11,228 bases of DNA from Acidobacteriaceae bacterium (GTDB lineage: Bacteria; Acidobacteriota; Terriglobia; Terriglobales; SbA1). The stretch covers positions 1-11,228 of the forward strand of contig PLEA01000562.1 in assembly GCA_003136335.1 (NCBI GenBank). Direction: 5' to 3'. This document shows positions 6,229 through 11,228 of the stretch, piece after piece (within the stretch, counting starts at the first letter, position 1; each line of letters starts with the position of its first letter). Position numbers and translations under genes: made by a program. The notes beneath the pieces are model-generated. The model worked only from the letters and a program-made list of their open reading frames with translations, was not told where the DNA came from and did no database searches.

Positions 6229-7623
6229 CTAATGTTGGTCGTTCTGAATCAGATCGAGCTTGCGCAATCCGTCTTTCGCTTCCAGATTGTTAGGCTGCAA
6301 CTTCAGCACTTTGCGATACTCCCGACGGGCCTCGGGGTAGCGACCGTCTCCCGTATCTTTCACGGCCATGCCGAGCAAACCAGGAATGTCGTTCTGCGAC
6401 AAGCCTCCGGATTCCTCGACGATTTCCGGTTCCACCGAATTATCTTTCTTGTTCTTGCCGCGATTATCTACCGACGCCTTGGCCGGCGGACGTGGCTTAG
6501 CAACCACTGCGGGCACATTGGCGGCTGGTTTTACGGTCTCCGATTCCGGCCGCGGCGTCTTGGCCTCAGGCTCGGGCGTGGCTGTCGTCCCTTTGTCTGA
6601 ACCTTCGGTTGCAGTCTGCTCTTGCGGCAGCTGAATCGGAAGTCTCGAATTGTGCGTAGGACGGTGAAACACTCCAATCAGTGCAGCCACCAGAACCACC
6701 GCGACCAGGCCAACGATTATCCTTGTGCGCGTTATGAGCGGGCGCTCTTCAAGTTCATCAAGCCCTTGCAGAATGGAAGTGCCCCGGCTCAACTCTTCGG
6801 CAGTCGGTGCGCGATGTTGTACATGCCGGGAAGCAGTTTCGGACCCGTCCTTGAAGACAAAGTCCGCCGTACCCGCAATCGGCGGCACCGCTTGGCCCGT
6901 CCGTTCACGACGCGCAAAGCGCGAATCAACCATCTGCGAATCAACGATCACGGTAGCGCCAGCCGCAGGACCGTCTACAGTTCGTGGTTCAGAGGCATCC
7001 ACCACGGAACCTTGTAACAGCGCAATTTGCTCCGGCGTCGTCCACACCAACTCCGTCAACTCAGTCTGCCGATCGCCCATGACAGTTGTCAGGGGCGGAA
7101 CGGGATGAAACTCTACGCCCGGAAGATCGCGTAGACGCTCCGAAATATTCTCCGCCAGCAAAATCTGACCCGGCTTCGCCTGCCCCAGCGTCTGCTGCAC
7201 CGTCTCTGTGCTGAAACCCGTGGGATCGCTCGTCCTCGGTTTATAAATCAGAATGGCAGCCCCGACCCGCTCGCTAGGTCGGCACGCCAAAAATTCCAGA
7301 ACTGAAGTCTGAATCCGCTTGGCGGCAACAATTGCTTGCCTGGAACCATCGAAGTGCGCGCCCAAAATTGCGGGGGACTCCTCCGCAATCCGGCCGCGGC
7401 TGGCCCCCACCAGGTCCGCAATCATGTAAACCAAAACGCTGTCGGTCTTCCATGTAGGAACCGTCCTGCGGTCCGGCCGTTGCGGCCCCCACAGCCGAAC
7501 CACGATATCGGTTGCATCCCCACCTTGCTCTGTGCTCCACAAACCAGGGGAGCGGTCTGGGTTCGCGACAGGGTTCGCGACCTCGAATTCCCGGCTGTCG
7601 GTTTTCTGCTCGTACTGCGCCAT
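6229..7623 (-). CDS. Membrane protein: degenerate class III cyclase-like domain, TM helix, C-terminal TPR
   Basis: This 464-aa protein has three parts. Residues about 60-198 read like a nucleotide cyclase homology domain: SVLVYMIADLVG (62-73), FDGSRQAIVAAKRIQTSVLEF (91-111), QAKPGQILLAENISERL (148-164), then a TELTELVW end (187-194). The second metal-binding Gly-Asp and the usual Asn/Arg transition-state residues are not seen, so it is probably not an active cyclase. A single hydrophobic helix spans about 300-319 (RIIVGLVAVVLVAALIGVF). Residues 330-405 are Pro/Glu/Lys-rich and low complexity, and 411-457 form a TPR unit (YPEARREYRKVLKLQPNNLEA). Predicted topology is N-terminus in the cytoplasm and TPR in the periplasm. 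It is first in the minus-strand gene run, 87 bp before the fused sheath gene, so a sensing or scaffold role for the T6SS is inferred. GGAAG nine bases upstream supports the ATG at 7623. No precise family is assigned. Confidence 0.7.
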   Translation of the reverse strand: MAQYEQKTDSREFEVANPVANPDRSPGLWSTEQGGDATDIVVRLWGPQRPDRRTVPTWKTDSVLVYMIADLVGASRGRIAEESPAILGAHFDGSRQAIVAAKRIQTSVLEFLACRPSERVGAAILIYKPRTSDPTGFSTETVQQTLGQAKPGQILLAENISERLRDLPGVEFHPVPPLTTVMGDRQTELTELVWTTPEQIALLQGSVVDASEPRTVDGPAAGATVIVDSQMVDSRFARRERTGQAVPPIAGTADFVFKDGSETASRHVQHRAPTAEELSRGTSILQGLDELEERPLITRTRIIVGLVAVVLVAALIGVFHRPTHNSRLPIQLPQEQTATEGSDKGTTATPEPEAKTPRPESETVKPAANVPAVVAKPRPPAKASVDNRGKNKKDNSVEPEIVEESGGLSQNDIPGLLGMAVKDTGDGRYPEARREYRKVLKLQPNNLEAKDGLRKLDLIQNDQH

Positions 7624-7707
7624 GCTTTGGGCTTCCGACTCTCTGTAAGTGGGTTGTAGGTTACTTCAAATTGGTGGCGCAAGCAAATGTTTACCGCACC
7701 CACTCAT

Positions 7708-7721
7708 GGCACTTTTGTGCC
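7708..7721. repeat. Short inverted repeat in the divergent intergenic region
   Basis: GGCAC (7708-7712) and GTGCC (7717-7721) are a perfect 5-bp dyad around TTTT. It lies between the two divergent genes and could be a small operator or chance. Confidence 0.3.
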
Positions 7722-7744
7722 CCGCGACCACCACTATGGCAGGC

Positions 7745-7772
7745 TTGACTTCGCATAAACAGTGAGTATGAT
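7745..7772 (+). promoter_or_regulatory. Sigma-70-type promoter for the 897-aa exported protein
   Basis: TTGACT (7745-7750, 5 of 6 to consensus) is followed after 16 bp by TATGAT (7767-7772, 5 of 6). Transcription would start near 7779, giving a leader of about 50 nt to the ATG at 7829. It is the best promoter in the window. The -10 lies inside a palindrome, so repression by a dimeric regulator is likely. Confidence 0.65.
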
Positions 7773-7776
7773 ACTC
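7764..7776. promoter_or_regulatory. Operator-like palindrome GAGTAT-G-ATACTC over the -10 box
   Basis: GAGTAT (7764-7769) and ATACTC (7771-7776) form a perfect 6-1-6 dyad centred on G7770 that covers the whole -10 hexamer. A third GAGTAT occurs at 7823-7828 immediately before the start codon. The extended arms ATACTCCCC (7771-7779) and GGGGAGTAT (7820-7828) are perfect 9-bp inverted copies 40 bp apart. This arrangement fits a regulator that binds the promoter and a second site downstream. No regulator is named. Confidence 0.55.
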
Positions 7777-7819
7777 CCCACCTGCGTAGGCTAGATCTTA
7801 TGGCGTTTGCCGTCACCCC

Positions 7820-7825
7820 GGGGAG
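7820..7825 (+). promoter_or_regulatory. Ribosome binding site of the 897-aa protein, inside the third half-site
   Basis: GGGGAG lies only 3 nt (TAT) before the ATG at 7829. This is shorter than the usual 5-9 nt spacing. The same bases belong to the GGGGAGTAT arm, so a protein or an RNA stem bound here would block initiation. Confidence 0.5.
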
Positions 7826-7828
7826 TAT

Positions 7829-10522
7829 ATGCCACCACGTCCGATGTTTGATGCACAATTGTGTCCGCTATCATTTCTGAAGAGAAGTTCAGTAGCACTG
7901 CTCTTTGTTGCGCTGACAAGTCCTGCGGTCCACTCCAAGGACGTTCCACTTACAGCCATCGAGCTATTTGATGGAGCGAACGGCGCCGCCTTCGTTCAGG
8001 TTTCCGGATTCCTGATCAATGGCAAGGCCGAAGTGCGTTCTTGCGGCGGGGCGACCGAGATCAACAAGTCCACGTATGGCAAGCTCCAGAAGATTCCACT
8101 GAACTCCTCGGTGACGTCTCTCGAGCGGGATGCCAAGGGAACCATGAACCTGGCGCGCGGTTCCGCCGCTGAGTGCGTGGTTCCTTCCAATTTGAAGTTC
8201 GACAAGGACGAAACGCTTACTCCCGCGCAACTGGCGGATCGTGCCACGCTCACGGGCCAGGTTCTGAGCTCGTCGCCGGCGGGAACAACGGCGGTGCCGC
8301 CCTTCAAACCGACGGTAAAGATCGTATTCGTTTCGGCAGCCGATACCGAACTCGCAGAGTTTCTTCGCGGAAGCCGCGCTCACTCGGTTGCCCAATGGCA
8401 AGACTATCTCAGCCGGTACCCGAAAGCCGCGCATACCGATTCCGCCAAACAAGCCCTTGCCGCGCTCCTGTTGAAAGAGGGCGAAGACGGACTCGCATCC
8501 TATCGCAACTCCGCCTCCGCCAGCTCTCCCGCCGATTCTGACCTAAGGACAGCTTGGTTGCGAGCCGATCAGGTACACGAGCTGCTGCCTGCCAATGACG
8601 GGGCTGCCAAACTCCGCGAGAACGTGCGCTCAGAGTTGGTGCTGGTTACCGACAAAGCTCGCGCTGAATTGCAGGCCTATAAGCAGGCGCTCTCTGCTCA
8701 CACAACCGGATACGTTCATCTCGCCAATGCTCGCCAGCTGGCCGACCACGCCTTGGAGGTCGACCCCCATTTTGACCAGGGTCTGACTCTGCAGAGCGCG
8801 ATCGCCGCCGAGACTAAGCGGGTCGACACAGCCTTGCACAGTGCGGAGACGATGATTGCCGCCCAACACTATGATGACGCCGTAGCGGCTGTGGCCGAGT
8901 TTCGCGCCTTCGCCGACGAAGAACCGCGCATCTCCACCATCATCGACGCCTCTTACAAATACCACTTCGATCGCGGCAAGGCCGCTGCCGCGAGCCAGAA
9001 ATGGCATGACGCGGTGCAGGAGTTTCAGAAAGCTTCCGACCTCAAGCCCACCACCGAATCGGCGAACGCGCTCAAGCAGGCCCACGCGGAATTCCTCTCG
9101 TCCACCAACCAATCTGCCGCGAACACCGCTTTGCAGCAGAGCTCCGCCTTCGAGCAGGAAAAGCATTCCATCGAAGCCTACGAAGTTCTCGCCAATCTTC
9201 CCGAAACCCAGCGTGCTCTAGTCAAGGACCAGATGCTGGCACTCGAGCCCAACTACGTGAAGAGCGCCTCGGACGAAGCTAAGAAACTGAAAGACGCTCA
9301 CATTCCAATCCAGGGACGGATGGACGAGATTGACGTGCAGAAGGCATATAACTACTTGCGTTCAGCCTGCTCCTTGCGGCCCGACGATCAGGATCTGAAG
9401 CTCCGCCTCGACCTGATTTCTCAGACGCTCAGTGACTACTACGTCGTACAGGCCAAAAAGTATCTCGAGAAGCCGCTTGGATCGGGAGTCGGCGTCGCGT
9501 GGCTCTACCTGAACGAAGCCCAGCAATATAAGTCGAACCGCGACGACGTTCGCGACGAGCGCACCAAAAATACTGCTATCCACAATGTCCGTTCCACGCT
9601 CTCCATCAAAGTCACGTTCCGCGACCAAACTTCGCGGCGAGACAGTTCGCGTTTCGCCGATCAACTTTCCGACGCGATTGCTACCGGCCTGGAGTCCACA
9701 AACCTCCCCGTCAGAATCGTCCGGCAGACCGATGCGACCCCTGTGGATCCGAACTTCCAGCTTATCGGGGACGTGCTCGAACACCGGTCGCTGCCGGTAG
9801 TAACGGTGGATTCGATGGACTCAGAGTACCGTGCCGCCGAGAGGGAAATCCCCAACGACGAGTGGAATAAGGCGAACCGCGATTACGAAATCGCCAACCT
9901 GGATTTGCAAACAGCGCAAAAGGTTCTGGAAGGAGTTCAAGCCCACGGCAAAAAGAAAGAAATGGCCGATGCTAACGCCGCCGTCGAACAGGCTCAGAAG
10001 AAGGTGGAGGAGTCCCATCGCAAGCTCGATACCATCCCCAAAACAATTCTTAATGACGTGGTCAAACCTTACACCTACACCCGCAAAACCATCGACTTGA
10101 GCGCAGTCGTCGAAATTGCATTCCGCATCATCGATTCCAACGGCAATACCATCGCAACGATTCCATCCGTCAAAAAAGAGACCCAAAAGCAGTTCACCGT
10201 GCTGGACAACGTGAAGCCAGAGGACACCAAAGGCGTCAAACAAGCCGGTGCGCCACCCGATGAGGCCCAATTCCTCACCGACGTCGAAATCGCAGCCCGC
10301 ATCGCCTTGATTAAAGTAGTGAAGGAGAAGGTCGAGTCGCTCCCCGGCAACATTATTGCTCTGGCCCGCAAGCACCTCATGGACGGCGATACCGAGGGCA
10401 CCGCCGAATCCTACATTCTCTACCTCAACTCCACTCCCGACACTCAGACGACAGAGCGGGAGGAAGCCAAGAAGTTCCTGCGCGACCAGTTCAACATGGT
10501 CTGGCCGGGCAGTTCCGCCTAA
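7829..10522 (+). CDS. Exported TPR-containing protein of unknown function
   Basis: The product is an 897-aa protein. Residues 18-36 look like a signal peptide: KR, a hydrophobic SVALLFVALTSPAVHS core, and likely cleavage after S36 before KDVPL. Residues 38-170 are a beta-rich region with Cys72 and Cys116. From 170 to 580 the protein is alpha-helical with TPR-like repeats, clearest at 375-410 (YHFDRGKAAAASQKWHDAVQEF, split here: YHFDRGKAAAA then QKWHDAVQEFQKASDLKP). Residues 588-660 (LSIKVTFRDQ, FADQLSDAIATGL, FQLIGDVLEH) and 753-835 form a mixed alpha/beta part broken by a charged coiled-coil insertion at 680-735. That pattern is faintly reminiscent of CsgG-like envelope lipoproteins, but no lipobox is present. 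The likely location is the periplasm. It is divergent from the T6SS genes. I do not recognise the family. A start at 7844 is possible but has no ribosome binding site at normal distance. Confidence 0.75.
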   Translation: MPPRPMFDAQLCPLSFLKRSSVALLFVALTSPAVHSKDVPLTAIELFDGANGAAFVQVSGFLINGKAEVRSCGGATEINKSTYGKLQKIPLNSSVTSLERDAKGTMNLARGSAAECVVPSNLKFDKDETLTPAQLADRATLTGQVLSSSPAGTTAVPPFKPTVKIVFVSAADTELAEFLRGSRAHSVAQWQDYLSRYPKAAHTDSAKQALAALLLKEGEDGLASYRNSASASSPADSDLRTAWLRADQVHELLPANDGAAKLRENVRSELVLVTDKARAELQAYKQALSAHTTGYVHLANARQLADHALEVDPHFDQGLTLQSAIAAETKRVDTALHSAETMIAAQHYDDAVAAVAEFRAFADEEPRISTIIDASYKYHFDRGKAAAASQKWHDAVQEFQKASDLKPTTESANALKQAHAEFLSSTNQSAANTALQQSSAFEQEKHSIEAYEVLANLPETQRALVKDQMLALEPNYVKSASDEAKKLKDAHIPIQGRMDEIDVQKAYNYLRSACSLRPDDQDLKLRLDLISQTLSDYYVVQAKKYLEKPLGSGVGVAWLYLNEAQQYKSNRDDVRDERTKNTAIHNVRSTLSIKVTFRDQTSRRDSSRFADQLSDAIATGLESTNLPVRIVRQTDATPVDPNFQLIGDVLEHRSLPVVTVDSMDSEYRAAEREIPNDEWNKANRDYEIANLDLQTAQKVLEGVQAHGKKKEMADANAAVEQAQKKVEESHRKLDTIPKTILNDVVKPYTYTRKTIDLSAVVEIAFRIIDSNGNTIATIPSVKKETQKQFTVLDNVKPEDTKGVKQAGAPPDEAQFLTDVEIAARIALIKVVKEKVESLPGNIIALARKHLMDGDTEGTAESYILYLNSTPDTQTTEREEAKKFLRDQFNMVWPGSSA

Positions 10523-10565
10523 CCAGCATTAACCTAACCAGGATTCACCGAACCAGCATTAACTT
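10521..10565 (+). repeat. Three tandem copies of a 15-bp unit after the stop codon
   Basis: The copies are AACCAGCATTAACCT (10521-10535), AACCAGGATTCACCG (10536-10550) and AACCAGCATTAACTT (10551-10565). The first and third share 13 identical leading bases, and the middle copy differs from them at two of those positions. The TAA stop of the 897-aa gene overlaps the first unit, and the second unit is preceded by another in-frame TAA. Confidence 0.85.
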
Positions 10566-10573
10566 CGCGCTGG

Positions 10574-10592
10574 TACTGCCAGTGCGGCAGTA
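10574..10592 (+). terminator. Possible intrinsic terminator of the 897-aa gene
   Basis: TACTGCC (10574-10580) pairs with GGCAGTA (10586-10592), a perfect 7-bp GC-rich stem with a 5-nt loop, 51 nt after the stop. The following sequence is only moderately T-rich (CTTGTTCTCGTTCTT), so efficiency is doubtful. Confidence 0.4.
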
Positions 10593-10630
10593 GTAGACTT
10601 GTTCTCGTTCTTCGGCATTGGTCATTCCGC

Positions 10631-10636
10631 TATCAT
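10631..10636 (+). promoter_or_regulatory. Candidate -10 box for the protein kinase gene
   Basis: TATCAT matches the -10 consensus at 5 of 6 positions. No good -35 lies 16-18 bp upstream. It would place transcription start near 10643, about 50 nt before the kinase GTG. Confidence 0.3.
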
Positions 10637-10648
10637 CAATGCCTCTGA

Positions 10649-10669
10649 GAAAGTGCCCCCCGCACCTTC
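10649..10669 (+). promoter_or_regulatory. Leader hairpin upstream of the kinase gene
   Basis: GAAAGTGC (10649-10656) pairs with GCACCTTC (10662-10669) with one mismatch around a CCCCC loop. It ends 22 nt before the likely GTG start. It may simply be a leader structure; its role is unknown. Confidence 0.35.
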
Positions 10670-10691
10670 TGAGATTTGCTGCCTAACTCCC

Positions 10692-11228
10692 GTGACTGCT
10701 CCAAATATTAAACGCATCGGAAAGTACGACGTGCTCGACCTTCTCGGTCGCGGTGGCATGGGTCTGGTCTATCGCGCGTTTGACCGTCAACTGAATCGCG
10801 AGGTAGCGATCAAGACGGTGACCGAGGGCTTCACCGGCGACCAGGAAATGTTGCAGCGTTTCTATCGCGAAGCCGCCAAGACCGGTGCGCTAAAGCATCC
10901 CAACATTGTGATCGTCTACGATTTAGGCGAGCAGGATGGCTTTCCCTACATCGTGATGGAATACTTGTCCGGCGATCCGCTGGACAAACTCATCCGCTCC
11001 GGCCAGTCGCAGCCGCTTGCGTTCAAGCTGAAAATCGTCGAGCAGGTCTGCTACGCGCTGGGATACGCCCATCGCAACGACGTGATTCATCGCGACGTCA
11101 AACCCGCCAACGTCATCGTGCAGCCCGATGGGATTGTGAAGTTGCTGGATTTCGGAATCGCCCGCCAGGAAAAGTACGACGGCCATCTCACGCGCACGGG
11201 ACATGTCATCGGCACCATCCAGTACATG
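10692..11228 (+). CDS. PknB-type Ser/Thr protein kinase, C-terminus outside window
   Basis: The visible 179 residues are most of a bacterial eukaryotic-like kinase domain. They include YDVLDLLGRGGMGLVYRA (12-29) with the ATP-binding glycine loop GRGGMG, VAIK with the catalytic Lys41, REA with Glu60 of helix C, the hinge IVMEYLSGDPLDKLI (87-101), the catalytic loop HRDVKPANV (133-141), the DFG motif (153-155) and GTIQYM at the start of the P+1 region (174-179). All key catalytic residues are present, so it should be active. The domain starts almost at the N-terminus, so the catalytic part is cytoplasmic; any transmembrane or sensor region is beyond the window. The GTG at 10692 is chosen because it leaves a normal short N-terminus, but no ribosome binding site is visible and an in-frame GTG at 10653 is an alternative. 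It is a separate transcription unit; a link to T6SS control is possible but unproven. Confidence 0.93.
   Translation, partial: MTAPNIKRIGKYDVLDLLGRGGMGLVYRAFDRQLNREVAIKTVTEGFTGDQEMLQRFYREAAKTGALKHPNIVIVYDLGEQDGFPYIVMEYLSGDPLDKLIRSGQSQPLAFKLKIVEQVCYALGYAHRNDVIHRDVKPANVIVQPDGIVKLLDFGIARQEKYDGHLTRTGHVIGTIQYM

Noticed and set aside
7658..7686. TTGCTT, 17 bp, TAACCT as a minus-strand promoter for the cyclase-like gene
   Set aside because: Both boxes match the consensus at only three positions, so it is not separable from chance. A promoter must exist in this region, but I cannot place it.
7707..7720. TGGCAC resembling a sigma-54 -24 element in the divergent region
   Set aside because: The distance to the following GC is one base short of the GG-N10-GC rule, and the sequence is better explained as a small dyad.
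7800..7880. A 26-codon reading frame starting at ATG 7800 and overlapping the 897-aa gene start
   Set aside because: It has no ribosome binding site and overlaps the signal-peptide region in another frame.
1..11228. CRISPR arrays, tRNA or rRNA genes, insertion sequences
   Set aside because: No regularly spaced direct repeats, no tRNA cloverleaf or rRNA segments, and no transposase-like protein were seen on either strand.

Overview
The window is part of a type VI secretion (T6SS) locus. It is probably from an Acidobacteriota genome or a related soil lineage. That assignment is an inference from moderately high GC, a tssB-tssC-hcp-tagJ-tssA order, an additional fused sheath-like gene, a TPR-rich exported protein and a bacterial PknB-type kinase in the same stretch. 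No taxonomic marker is present.

Minus strand, read from 7623 down to 1. First comes a membrane protein with a degenerate class III cyclase-like domain, one transmembrane helix and a C-terminal TPR (7623-6229). Next is a one-chain fusion of TssB-like and TssC-like sheath sequence (6141-4600). After a 363-bp gene-free gap come the canonical T6SS genes: tssB (4236-3718) and tssC (3725-2238), which overlap by 8 bp, then hcp (2151-1666), tagJ/impE (1511-789) and the N-terminal part of tssA (782-1), cut by the window edge. TssB and TssC form the contractile sheath, Hcp the inner tube, TssA helps start and cap tail assembly, and TagJ is a sheath/ClpV-associated accessory. Baseplate, membrane-complex, ClpV and VgrG genes are not in view; they may lie beyond the left edge.

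The hcp gene is bracketed by two intergenic stem-loops (2188-2209 before it, 1602-1648 after it). This layout could set hcp expression apart from its operon neighbours.

Plus strand. A divergently transcribed 897-aa exported TPR-containing protein of unknown function starts at 7829. Its promoter (TTGACT, 16 bp, TATGAT) has a perfect hyphenated palindrome over the -10, and a third copy of the half-site touches the start codon. The gene ends in a 15-bp tandem repeat of three copies. After a possible terminator, the N-terminal 179 residues of a Ser/Thr protein kinase run off the right edge.

The least explained items are the fusion sheath protein, which lacks regions matching both ends used in sheath-subunit interlocking, the pseudocyclase-TM-TPR protein beside it, and the divergent exported TPR protein with its operator-like repeats.
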